Assembly: GCA_025349905.2 (NCBI GenBank)
Contig: MU624618.1
Coordinates: 1-40,112, forward strand
DNA from: Blastocladiella britannica
Taxonomy: Eukaryota; Blastocladiomycota; Blastocladiomycetes; Blastocladiales; Blastocladiaceae
Direction of reading: 5' to 3'
Length of the DNA stretch: 40,112 nt
This document shows, piece by piece, positions 1-8,802 of the stretch (within the stretch, counting starts at the first letter, position 1; the number at the start of each line of letters is the position of its first letter). The position numbers were made by a program, and so were the translations under genes. The notes under the pieces are model-generated. The model ran no database searches, was not told the origin of the DNA, and saw only the letters and a program-made list of their open reading frames with translations.

Positions 1-325
1 AATGCTCGTGGAATTCCAGCAAGAAAAAGCGACGAGAAAAACAGCTTGGTTTGGTGCAGGAAAACAAGGACTGAAGAATTCCATTGGCGATAAAACGGAC
101 GTTTTTTTTCTACGCCAATTCCATCACAGAATTCCAACACATGAACTCTGTTCAGTGCGCAGCCGTGGAGAGGGAAAAAAAAAAAACTTAAAAAAATCAC
201 AAGGACAATACGGCAAAGTACGCGTACCAACTCTCCATGATACCTGTCCGAGCTCGGATGTCATTTCATGGTGACTTGGTTCGAGTCATTGGCCTGGCTT
301 CACTTTCAACAACGCTAGCAAAAAA
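1..325. other. Left-edge sequence without a supported gene
   Basis: This is A/T-rich sequence with A- and T-runs upstream of the CCA-adding enzyme. A 90-codon open frame at 2-274 has no recognisable domain and a composition unlike the genes here. It may hold the promoter and 5' leader of the gene starting at 326 or 440. I see no tRNA, repeat or conserved gene. Confidence 0.6.
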
Positions 326-2695
326 ATGATAAATTTCAGTCGTATTCCTCTCCGGCGACCTGCAATTATACTGGCCCGTACTTCGACTTGGCCAATAAGA
401 ATACATACAATACGGCACCGATTCCTGCGCGCCAGAACCATGGACCACGATCAAATCCCGACTCTGCGTCTGACCGCCGACGAGCGCCGCCTCTTCCGCT
501 TGCTCAACGCCGCCGCTGCCACCGCCCCGCTGCCCGTCACTTGCCGCGTCGCCGGCGGATGGGTGCGCGACAAGCTGCTTGGGAAACAGTCGGATGACCT
601 CGACATTGCCCTGGACGCCATGATGGGCTACGACTTTGCCCTGGTTTTGGCGGCTTTTGTGCGCGACCAGCCCTTGGACGCTGAGCGTGCGGTGGCTCCC
701 GATCATGTTGATGATGGCCACGACGACCCAATGGACCACAGTGGCCACAGCAATGCAGCTGCCGTTCCCGGCGCGCACCTGCACCAGCACCACCACCGCA
801 CCCACGCACCTCTCGTCGTGCCTAACGGCGCATCATCGCCGCCAATGTCCCCTGCGTCCCCAGCGACCCCCATCTTTGCCGGGCTCGCCAAGATCCAATC
901 CAACCCGGACAAATCCAAGCACCTCGAGACCGCCACCTGCCGCGTGCTCGGGTACGACCTCGACTTTGTCAACCTGCGGTCCGAGACGTACCTTGCGCAC
1001 TCGCGCATCCCGGCCGCCATTGATTTCGGGACTCCGGCCGAGGACGCCGAGCGCCGCGACTGCACCATCAACGCGCTGTTCTACAACATTGCGACCGACA
1101 CCGTGGAGGACTTTACGGGCCACGGTCTGCGCGATCTGCGCGACGGCGTGGTACGTACCCCGCTGGCGGCGTCCGAGACGTTCCACGACGACCCGCTGCG
1201 AGTGCTGCGGGCGGTGCGGTTTGCGTCGCGACTGGCGTTTCGCTTGCACCCAACGGCAGTGGCGGCGGTGCGTGGGGACCCGGCGATCCACGACGCGCTC
1301 GCCAACAAGATCTCGAAAGAGCGGATTGGCGTCGAGGTCGGTAAGATGATGGCGGCCGCGCCCGCGCACGCTACCGCGCTCCTGCACGACTTGGGCGTCT
1401 GGCGCACCGTGGCCCTGGCTCATTTCAAAGAGCTCGAGTTTTACGACGCTGGTGCCGCAACCTCTCCCAACGCCCGACCTGAGCTGCCGCAGGGCGTCAC
1501 AGTGTTTGCAGTTGCCGCCGACGCGTCCATGGCGCTCGTGAACCACGCCGACGTGGAGGCGCGCCTGCCGCTCCACCAGTCGGTGCAGGCCACTGCCGTG
1601 CTCGAGTGGCTGATTGCGTCGCGGTCGTCCACCAGCGCCCACCACCCGGTGGCCCCGCCGCTGGACCCGGCCACCTGGATCGCTACGCCCGGGAGCAACT
1701 TGTTGTCGACACCCGTCACGCTGGCGGCCCTCACGCTGCCGTTCGAGGCGTTCCTGTGCGGGATCCCGCACGCGTCGTCGATCGCCGTCAAGTCCACCAA
1801 ACGACCGCAGGTGCAGCCTCCCGTGACGCTGCGTCCGCTGGCCGCGCACGTGGTGCGGTTCAGCCTCAAGTTGACCAACCACGACGCTGATTGGGTGGCA
1901 GCCGCGCACGCTGCTGCACCCGTGGTGGCGCGGGCTGCGCGCGAGTATCGTCGTCACCACAACCCCAGTGGCGACGAGGACGATGCAAATACCATCAACA
2001 CCCGAGCGGCGCGCGTGGCGGCGGCAGTGCTGCCCGGAGGTGCCACGCGCGGTGCCTGGACGGGAGCGGCACTGGAACGCGTGGCGCTTGGAGCGCTGGT
2101 GCGCGGCGTCGCGTGCAAGACCCACGTCGCCGACCAGTGGCGCGCGGCCGTGGCAGTGGCGCTGGTGCGCGAGCTGGCGCCGCTCGTATCGGTCGTGTGC
2201 GAATCCAATGATTCCGGCGCGAGCATCCCGCACGTTACGGGCCCAGCTCCGGGACGCGAGGCGGAAGTGGCGGAGCTTGTTGACGGGTACCGCAACTTGC
2301 TCGACCGGATCCATACGGTCGGCGTGTCCGATGCATGGGCGTGGAAGGCCATGATCAATGTGCGTTGTCTCTTTTTCCTTTTCTTTTTGACTTGTACTCA
2401 TTTCGTCCATTTGCAGGGAAACGAAGCAGCGCAGGCCCTGAAGCTGCCCAAGGGACCGCTACTCCGGGAAGCGCTCGATTGGGTGGCCGAGTTCCAGCTG
2501 GCAGAGCCGACCGCGGATGGGGCAGCCGCGCGCCAGTGGCTCGTCGATCACTTCCAGGCCGGATGGAAACCCGCCGCCGCCGAAGCTCCTGCCATGATCA
2601 CGGTTTCGGCCGCCATCAAGCGCGAACACACGCCAGACGCTCCCCGGAGCGGCGACGATGGCACCAAGCGCCGCCGATCCCTTGCCGATCAGTAG
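326..2695 (+). CDS. CCA1: CCA-adding enzyme (tRNA nucleotidyltransferase)
   Basis: Adds the 3' CCA end to tRNAs. Exons 326-2359 and 2417-2695 join in phase 0 across a 57-nt intron (GTGCGT...TTGCAG), giving 770 aa. The class II polymerase head is clear: RVAGGWVRDKLLG, then the metal-binding DxD in DDLDIALD, KSKHLETAT, DFVNLRSETY, FGTPAEDAERRDCTINALFYN, and the neck motif DDPLRVLRAVRFASR. There are two plausible starts. ATG326 adds 38 residues rich in Arg and hydrophobics with almost no acids, which looks like a mitochondrial presequence. ATG440 (MDHDQIPT) gives a 732-aa form without it. Yeast Cca1 is known to use alternative starts for mitochondria versus cytosol/nucleus. A His/Asp/Pro-rich insert of about 65 residues splits the head domain before the KSKHLE motif. 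A KRRR cluster near the C-terminus could be a nuclear signal. Function is secure; the dual start is inference. Confidence 0.95.
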   Translation: MINFSRIPLRRPAIILARTSTWPIRIHTIRHRFLRARTMDHDQIPTLRLTADERRLFRLLNAAAATAPLPVTCRVAGGWVRDKLLGKQSDDLDIALDAMMGYDFALVLAAFVRDQPLDAERAVAPDHVDDGHDDPMDHSGHSNAAAVPGAHLHQHHHRTHAPLVVPNGASSPPMSPASPATPIFAGLAKIQSNPDKSKHLETATCRVLGYDLDFVNLRSETYLAHSRIPAAIDFGTPAEDAERRDCTINALFYNIATDTVEDFTGHGLRDLRDGVVRTPLAASETFHDDPLRVLRAVRFASRLAFRLHPTAVAAVRGDPAIHDALANKISKERIGVEVGKMMAAAPAHATALLHDLGVWRTVALAHFKELEFYDAGAATSPNARPELPQGVTVFAVAADASMALVNHADVEARLPLHQSVQATAVLEWLIASRSSTSAHHPVAPPLDPATWIATPGSNLLSTPVTLAALTLPFEAFLCGIPHASSIAVKSTKRPQVQPPVTLRPLAAHVVRFSLKLTNHDADWVAAAHAAAPVVARAAREYRRHHNPSGDEDDANTINTRAARVAAAVLPGGATRGAWTGAALERVALGALVRGVACKTHVADQWRAAVAVALVRELAPLVSVVCESNDSGASIPHVTGPAPGREAEVAELVDGYRNLLDRIHTVGVSDAWAWKAMINVRCLFFLFFLTCTHFVHLQGNEAAQALKLPKGPLLREALDWVAEFQLAEPTADGAAARQWLVDHFQAGWKPAAAEAPAMITVSAAIKREHTPDAPRSGDDGTKRRRSLADQ

Positions 2696-2737
2696 ACATA
2701 GTCCATTTGTTTAAAATGTACACTGTATTTCTTTCTA

Positions 2738-3922
2738 TTACAAAAGGATGTCGTCCTCGTCCTTGCGGGCCGAGCTCAGCCAGTCCATGGCCACCTCGTA
2801 CGTCACAAACGTGACGGCATTGACATAAAATGCGCGCACCAGAGCCGGCTGCATGCCGCGGAAGAACACCCGTGCGCCCTCCTCGCGCAGCATCGTCCGC
2901 GCAACCGCCACCGACTCTTGGAACCCCGCGCGCAGCGAACCAACAAGCGGCGCGTCCGTGACCTGAATGCGCGACTTGATCACGTCCAGCGGGTAAATCG
3001 ATGCCCACGAGAGCACACCCGCACCGCCGCCCGCCCAGAACTGCACCGCGCGGTCATCGGCGGCGGACCGACCCGTCCCACGCGCCAGCGCGTGCTTCAG
3101 GCCCTCGTACCCGGCAAAGTACACGGCGTACCCGGGCGAGTCGCGCAGAAGCGTGATCAGGCCGCCTCGGTAAAACCCGGTCGGGCCACGCGTCGTGAGG
3201 ACTCTCGCGGCGACCGCGAGCGAGTTGTGCGCTGGTAGCGTCCAGGACGCGAGTGTCGGGTGTAGGACGAGCCGGAATGGGGGCTGGCTGGCGGCGGACT
3301 TTGAGGACCGGATCACTTGCGCGCGGCACTTGATCAGCTCGGTCGGAGTGCTGATGGTGAAGCAGGCTGTTTACTTCCATGGGTAAGTCCGTGCCATCAT
3401 TTGTACGGAAAGGTATGAACGGTACCAAATCCGGCCGCCAATCCGGCCAGTGACACGTCGGCGATCGAAGGAGGATAAGAAGACCCACGGGCGCTGCTAC
3501 TTGCCGAAGATGACGACTTCCAGCCCTGGACCGCGCTCAGCGCGTTCGAGTAGCTCATAAACAGCACGCTATTCATGGCCGCCACGCCCAGGACCGGGGA
3601 TGCAACGCCGCGGAATAAAGATGTGACGCCCTCGCGGCGGACCAACGCCGAGACCATGTTCCAGGTGGATGTCGTAGTTGCTGTTGGTGGTGTGACCAGT
3701 ACGGTGCCACCGCCGCCACCGTTTGCTAGCGGGACCATTGTTGCGGATGCGGCGACGGCTGTCTGTAGCCGCACCTTGACCACGTCCAGAGGGCTGCCCA
3801 CGAGTACACCCAGGCCGCCCGAGAGTGCGCCGGCAATAAAGTCGTTGATGCTCGAGGCTGTTGGTTCGTTGTCTCAGTGTTGTGTTTTTGCCTCGGATTT
3901 GCTCCAGCGTACACGTACCCAT
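2738..3922 (-). CDS. Mitochondrial carrier (SLC25), carnitine/basic amino acid type
   Basis: Inner-membrane solute carrier of 354 aa. Exons are 3922-3919, 3857-3426 and 3366-2738; the introns of 61 and 59 nt have GTACGT and GTACCG donors. The three repeat signatures are SPLDVVKVRLQ, STPTELIKCRAQ and YPLDVIKSRIQ, each followed by an [EG]G block (RREGVTSLFRG, TRGPTGFYRG, REEGARVFFRG). The second-repeat PTELIKC and RDSPGYAVYFAGYE most resemble the carnitine/acylcarnitine and ornithine/basic-amino-acid carriers (SLC25A20/A29/A45/A48; yeast Crc1, Ort1). I infer this subgroup and cannot name the substrate. A Gly/Thr-rich insert lies in the first matrix loop. The coding part of exon 1 is only ATGG, so the second exon supplies the second codon onward. 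It converges on the CCA enzyme with a 42-bp gap. Confidence 0.88.
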
Positions 3923-4341
3923 TGTTTTCTTTTTAGCCGTGCAATATGAAAAAAAAATACAAAGTGTATGGAAAAAATTCAAGTACGAAAGTGCCAATTT
4001 TAGCTCCGAAAGAGAAAGCGTGGCTCGGCCGGCGGTTTACCAGGTTTACCAATAATTATGACGGCATAAAATATTTTTTGAATGTTTTCACGGTTCAATA
4101 CAGCGATCCCTTGATCGGTGACTACAAGTAATGATGCGCGTCCCCGAGGTCGCCCGACAAGTGCCGGCCGTGCCTGACCACCGGCAACTTTACTCTAAGC
4201 TCTACTTGCACGACACTCGCGAACGCAACGCCCAAACCAGTGGTGGATCATATAAACTTCTTTCGCCTCTCCTCTCTTTCGCGACTTGACGCGTTGCTCC
4301 TCCTCTTACACTACTCCACCTATATCTCTTAAAAACGAACC
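3923..4341. other. Divergent promoter region between two mitochondrial carriers
   Basis: This 419-bp spacer holds no gene I can support. It contains A-rich sequence near the minus-strand carrier start, a CT-rich stretch at about 4258-4280, and a TATAAA at 4251-4256 that suits the plus-strand carrier. Two short open frames at 3861-4131 have no conserved features. It probably drives both flanking genes. Confidence 0.55.
4251..4256 (+). promoter_or_regulatory. Candidate TATA box for the succinate/fumarate carrier
   Basis: TATAAA lies about 90 nt upstream of ATG4342 and is followed by a CT-rich leader. The MTA phosphorylase gene has a TATAAAA at almost the same distance from its ATG, which makes this a credible core promoter. 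Confidence 0.45.
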
Positions 4342-5571
4342 ATGTCGGCATCAAAGCCCGCCCAGCAAAAGCGCTCCCTGTCCACGCAGCTCATCGGTAC
4401 GCTGTTTCATCGAAAAGGCGCCGCCACGGCCTTAACACCATCGGAAACTGACACCCTTCTTGGTACTTGTACAAAATAGCTGGCGGTACCGCTGGATTCA
4501 GTGAAGCAATTGCCTGCCACTGGCTCGACACCATCAAGGTGCGCTTCCTCCTTTTTATTGATAAACAAAAATGGAATTGACCCAAAAAAAACTCAACAGG
4601 TCCGCCTCCAACTGCAGACAAAGCAGCTCGGCCCGGGCGAAAAGCGGGTTGGCTTCATTGGCACCGGCATTCGGATCGCGCAGCGCGAGGGCGTGCTCGC
4701 CCTGTACAAGGGTCTTGGCGCGGTGGTGACGGGCATTGTGCCCAAGATGGCGATTCGGTTCTCGTCGTTCAACTTTTACAAGACGGCGCTCGCCGACAAA
4801 GAGACGGGCGTCACGTCGATGGGCGGCACGTTCCTGTCGGGCCTGGGTGCCGGTGTGACCGAGGCGGTGGTGGTGGTGACGCCCATGGAGGTGGTCAAGA
4901 TCCGGCTGCAGGCGCAGCGCCACTCGCTCTCGGACCCGCTGGACGTGCCCAAGTACCGCAACCCGGCGCACGCAGCCTACACGATCGTCAAGGAGGAAGG
5001 GTTCTCCACGCTGTGGAAGGGCGTCTCGCTCACGGCCCTCCGCCAGGCCACCAACCAGGCCGCCAACTTTACCACCTACCAGGAGCTCAAGAAGCGCGTC
5101 GAGGCCTCGCAGGGCGAGGAGCTCAAGTCGTGGCAGCACCTGACCCTCGGCCTCATTTCCGGCGCCATGGGTCCCCTTTGCAACAACCCGATCGACACCA
5201 TGTATGTATATTTTCCTTGTCTCGTGGTTTATTGAGCTTACACACCTTGGTTTTATAGCAAGACGCGCGTGCAGCGCTCGCCAACCAAGGCGGGTGAGAC
5301 GGCATTCACGCACATGCGCCAGGTGGTCACGAGCATGTGGGCCAACGAAGGCGTGTCTGCCTTCTACAAGGGCCTGACTCCTCGTCTCTTGCGTGTTGCA
5401 CCGGGCAATGCCGTCACCTTTACTGTCTATGGTATGTCGTCTTTTTTTTTGGATCGCGACAACAGGCAACTCATAAACTCCCTTGCAGAATTCATTTCCA
5501 AGCGCCTGGAGGCCGTCAAGCTGACTTCTGCAGAGGAGGAGCAGCTCAAGAACAATGATGCCGAGTACTAA
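4342..5571 (+). CDS. SFC1: Mitochondrial succinate/fumarate carrier (Sfc1/Acr1 type)
   Basis: Inner-membrane exchanger that imports cytosolic succinate in exchange for fumarate, linking the glyoxylate cycle to the TCA cycle. Five exons (4342-4396, 4480-4538, 4600-5201, 5259-5431, 5489-5571) give 323 aa; introns are 83, 61, 57 and 57 nt. Family hallmarks are GLGAVVTGIVPKMAIRFSS, TPMEVVKIRLQAQ, HAAYTIVKEEG, SLTALRQATNQAANFTTYQE and GLISGAMGPLCNNPIDTIKT. Oddly, the first signature reads CHWLDTIKVRLQ, with Trp where the PX[DE]XX[KR] motif requires the helix-kinking Pro (codon TGG at 4519-4521). Signatures 2 and 3 keep Pro. The neighbouring gene on the other strand is also a carrier. The call rests on several subfamily-specific blocks; symbol by analogy to yeast. 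Confidence 0.93.
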
Positions 5572-5631
5572 GATGCAATCCCCCGACCCTCTTCCAAACT
5601 TGTGTATTCTCTCGCGCGCGACTTTTTCTGT

Positions 5632-5637
5632 AATAAA
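5632..5637 (+). terminator. Candidate polyadenylation signal overlapping the next start codon
   Basis: AATAAA follows the succinate/fumarate carrier stop by 60 nt, and its last A is the first base of ATG5637, the apparent start of the next gene. If used, the carrier transcript ends inside the next gene. Confidence 0.35.
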
Positions 5638-7451
5638 TGATGAAATCCCAACAACCGTCTATGGGCACCCTTTCAGCCCTGCCGCAGGAACTGCATCGAC
5701 TGATCATTGACCATCTGATGGCGACGCGGTCCAAGGCCGGGTTTGGCGGGCTGCGCGCGCTCATGTACTGCAGCCGAGACACATTTCAGCTGGCGGCATC
5801 GCGCATGTGGCTCTCGATCTGGTTCTTTGACCCTTTTTACGATGTCGAGGCGCTGCACCGCATGACACAGGCGTTGTGGATCTTGCGCGATACCGCGGCT
5901 GCGGAGGACGCGCTGCGAGCGTACCCGTTATGGGTCCGCGATCTTGATTTGCTGGCCCTGGAAGACGACGATGACGACGGCGATGATGGTCCTGGTGATA
6001 ATCATAACGACGGACCACGGTCTCGCCCGCTCGCGGTCCTACTGGCCACGCGGAACCTAACGCGTCTGGCGCTGGGCCGATCGTCATCGGCGCTTGCGTC
6101 CGTGTGCCGCGGGTCGCTGCTCTCCAAGCATAGGGGTATCGTCGGCACCGAAGAACGCGGCCCGTTTGCGGCTCTGTTGCCGTACCTGCGCGAGCTCGTG
6201 ATCTACACGCGGTCACGCGAAACGTCGGTGCCCGTGTTTCTGGGATCCCGGCTCCAATTGCTTGCCAGCAATGCGCACTGCCGGCCCAACTTGGCCGCAA
6301 TTAATATCGATTTCGACGCGCCGGGCTCGATCGCCGATCTCCGGGAAACACTGGTCCCGCTCGCGCACGCGGCGCGCGCTGGTGAGCTCCGAGGATCGCT
6401 TGCGGGCCTGCGGTCCATTAGCGTCACCGCAACCTGTCCGGCGCTGCTGGCAGTGGCCGTGGACGTAATGGTTGGTCTGACGGCGGTCGGGGCCATCTTG
6501 GACTCGCTGAGCGTGTACCAGTCGGTGGCCGGACGTACCAGCGATACCGATCAAGTGCCGGCATGGGCAACAAATGCGCGCGACGTTGATTTGGGCGCGG
6601 CGTTGGCGGCGGCCGGTACACACGCCCTGCAGCTTGGCGGGACCGCCATTACCGAGGCCATGGTTGCTGGGTGGGCACCGACCGACCGACTGTGGCAGAC
6701 AGTGGCGGACTTGACGCTGCTGCGCGTCGACGTGGACTCGCGGCGCGCGTGGCTGGCCATGTTACGACTCGCGCCGCCTCGCGCATTACGCGCCTTGCAC
6801 TTGCACGATGTGGTGGTGCGCATGAAGCACACGGCCGACATTGGCATGGACGACGAAGAAGTGGCTACTGCAGATGTTTCTGCTCCTGCTGCTGCAGAAA
6901 CAACCGCGGCACCTGTCGTCCCCGAGATCCCGTGCCCGTGGTCCACGACCATCTCGGACATAGCCGCAACCGGGTCAAGTGCCAGCGGCGGACTCACGCT
7001 CCTGGACTTACGGTCGCCACTACAGTCGACGCAAGCAGCACGCGCCATTGCTCGTGTGACTGCCGCGTCTTCAGGCACCCTGGCACAGGTGAGACTACGC
7101 GTCCTCGGCGCCGGGGGTACCTGTTTGGATGCGTTTTTGCGGTCGGTTGTCTCTTCGCTCCCGTCTTCCGTCTCCCGCGCTGTCTTGCGCACGCCCGACG
7201 CGTGGATTGAGCTGGTGACGCGCGAGCAGGCCGCGGAGATGGATGCGCAGGAGGAACACGAGGAAGAGGCCAAAGATTCTCAATTAGAAGAGACTCCACT
7301 TCCCGGCAGCACCAACGACAGCAAGGGCGAGCAGCAGCAGTCCAGTGAACTCGTGCTTGCGGGTTCCGACCAGCTCGCCCAGATCCGAGACGGCCGGCTC
7401 GAGATCCGCACCTACGCCAAGGGCTGGGTCTTTCAGCGCTACTACTTATGA
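5637..7451 (+). CDS. F-box-like hypothetical protein
   Basis: Single-exon 604-aa protein with no confident full-length family. The N-terminus LSALPQELHRLIIDHLM followed by ALMYCSRDTFQLAASRMW fits the shape of an F-box (Leu-Pro start, helix, then a second helix ending in Trp), which would bind Skp1 in an SCF ubiquitin ligase. Residues 100-500 contain evenly spaced LxxLxLxx segments, such as LTRLALGRS, DLTLLRVDV and LRALHLHDV, suggesting degenerate leucine-rich repeats. Acidic patches occur at about 113-124 (DDDDDGDD) and near 540-560. ATG5637 and ATG5640 are adjacent; a later Met at residue 9 is also possible. The F-box/LRR role is inference. Confidence 0.72.
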   Translation: MMKSQQPSMGTLSALPQELHRLIIDHLMATRSKAGFGGLRALMYCSRDTFQLAASRMWLSIWFFDPFYDVEALHRMTQALWILRDTAAAEDALRAYPLWVRDLDLLALEDDDDDGDDGPGDNHNDGPRSRPLAVLLATRNLTRLALGRSSSALASVCRGSLLSKHRGIVGTEERGPFAALLPYLRELVIYTRSRETSVPVFLGSRLQLLASNAHCRPNLAAINIDFDAPGSIADLRETLVPLAHAARAGELRGSLAGLRSISVTATCPALLAVAVDVMVGLTAVGAILDSLSVYQSVAGRTSDTDQVPAWATNARDVDLGAALAAAGTHALQLGGTAITEAMVAGWAPTDRLWQTVADLTLLRVDVDSRRAWLAMLRLAPPRALRALHLHDVVVRMKHTADIGMDDEEVATADVSAPAAAETTAAPVVPEIPCPWSTTISDIAATGSSASGGLTLLDLRSPLQSTQAARAIARVTAASSGTLAQVRLRVLGAGGTCLDAFLRSVVSSLPSSVSRAVLRTPDAWIELVTREQAAEMDAQEEHEEEAKDSQLEETPLPGSTNDSKGEQQQSSELVLAGSDQLAQIRDGRLEIRTYAKGWVFQRYYL

Positions 7452-7571
7452 ATCATTTCCTGCTGGATCCATTTAGCAAACAAGAAAAAGTCTAAGTCTA
7501 ATGCTGTTGAGTGTCGTCGTGGGGCTGCCGCTCGGTCGGCGAAAAAACAAGGTTTTGCGCGATCTCACGGG

Positions 7572-7578
7572 TATAAAA
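7572..7578 (+). promoter_or_regulatory. Candidate TATA box of the MTA phosphorylase gene
   Basis: TATAAAA lies 90 nt upstream of ATG7662 in a 210-bp spacer that holds no other gene. The spacing matches the TATAAA upstream of the carrier at 4342. Confidence 0.5.
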
Positions 7579-7661
7579 TGGACGGACTCCCCGCAATTTT
7601 CGGCTGAAGCACCTCACAACAACAATTGCACATACTCTATAAACCACAATTTAACATAATA

Positions 7662-8727
7662 ATGTCTGCCGAATTCGGAGAAGTCAAGCTTGCCATCATT
7701 GGCGGTTCCGGCCTGTACTCGCTCGACAACCTCAAGGTCCTCGGCGAAGTGTACCCCAACACCCCTTGGGGCTTCCCGTCTGGTATGTTATTTTTACGCG
7801 TATTGAATGGCCAAACAGACCGTAAAAGCTAATAAACGAAAAATAAAAAAATTTAGACAAGATCACCATCTGCGAGACGGCCCAGGGCACCAAGGTCGCG
7901 TTCCTGCCCCGGCACGGCAAGGGTCATTTCTGGACGCCCAGCGAGGTGCCCGCGCGTGCCAACATTGCCGCGCTCAAGCACCTTGGCGTGCGTGCGATCG
8001 TGGCCTTTTCGGCGGTCGGGTCGCTGCGTGAGGAGCTGGTGCCCACGCACTTTGTGCTTCCCGACCAGATCATTGACCGCACCAAGGGTGTGCGTCCGTC
8101 GACGTTCTTTGAGGGCGGAATCGTCGGGCACGTCGGGTTTGCCGACCCGTTCCATGCCCCGCTGGCGCGCCTGATTGGCCGGCGGGCCGAGGAGGTGCTG
8201 GTCAACTCGCGCATTCACCGCGGCCGCACGTTGGTGTGCATGGAGGGCCCCGCGTTCAGTACCCGCGCCGAGTCCACCATGTACCGCGCATGGGGTGGGG
8301 ACGTAATCAACATGTCGGTGTTACCCGAGTCCAAGCTCGCGCGCGAGGCGGAGATTGCGTACCAGATGGTGTGCATGTGCACCGACTACGATGTGCGTTT
8401 TTTTTTTGCTTTTTCTTTTGTTGCCGTTGTCGTCCTGCACGCTGACACTTTGATGAACAGTGCTGGCGCCAACATGAGGAGGCCGTCAACGTCGAGACGG
8501 TCATGAAGACCATGGAGGCCAACAAGGAGAACGCCAAGCGGCTGTGCGAGGCGTTCTTGCCCGATCTGGAGGAGGCCGTCAACACGGGCATGTTTGAGGG
8601 CAAGCCGTTCCTGGCCGGCATTGAGGGCGCCGCCAAGTTCGCGGTCATGACCAGCCCCGACAAGGTCTCGCCCCAGGCTGCGGCCAAGATTGCGTTCCTC
8701 CACCCCAACTACAAGTACATGGCATAA
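7662..8727 (+). CDS. MEU1: 5'-methylthioadenosine phosphorylase
   Basis: Phosphorolyses methylthioadenosine to adenine and methylthioribose-1-phosphate, the first step of methionine salvage after polyamine synthesis. Exons 7662-7782, 7857-8392 and 8461-8727 give 307 aa, normal for the family; introns are 74 nt (GTATGT) and 68 nt (GTGCGT). Seen motifs are [10 protein letters not shown] at the N-terminus, FLPRHGKGH (phosphate site), [55 protein letters not shown] (base/ribose site) and TDYDCW with an intron exactly between Asp and Cys. Most relatives read NMT followed by xxPE where this has NMSVLPE, a minor change. The start at 7662 fits the conserved N-terminus; the frame is open slightly further upstream but without an ATG in good context. 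Symbol by analogy to yeast. Confidence 0.94.
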
Positions 8728-8802
8728 TTTTTCCGTGACTGAATTCAATATATTGCTCTATTTGAATCGTGCGTGATCTTTTGGGGAGGGCAGCTTCTCG
8801 GC

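Noticed and set aside
2..274. 90-codon open frame at the left edge
   Set aside because: No conserved features, A-rich composition and possible truncation by the window edge; it cannot be supported as a gene.
279..288. GGTTCGAGTC resembling a tRNA T-loop
   Set aside because: The flanks do not pair as a T-stem and no acceptor, D- or anticodon arm is present.
833..2410. 525-codon open frame on the minus strand
   Set aside because: It is antisense to the CCA-adding enzyme, Arg/Gly/His-rich, and has no conserved motif.
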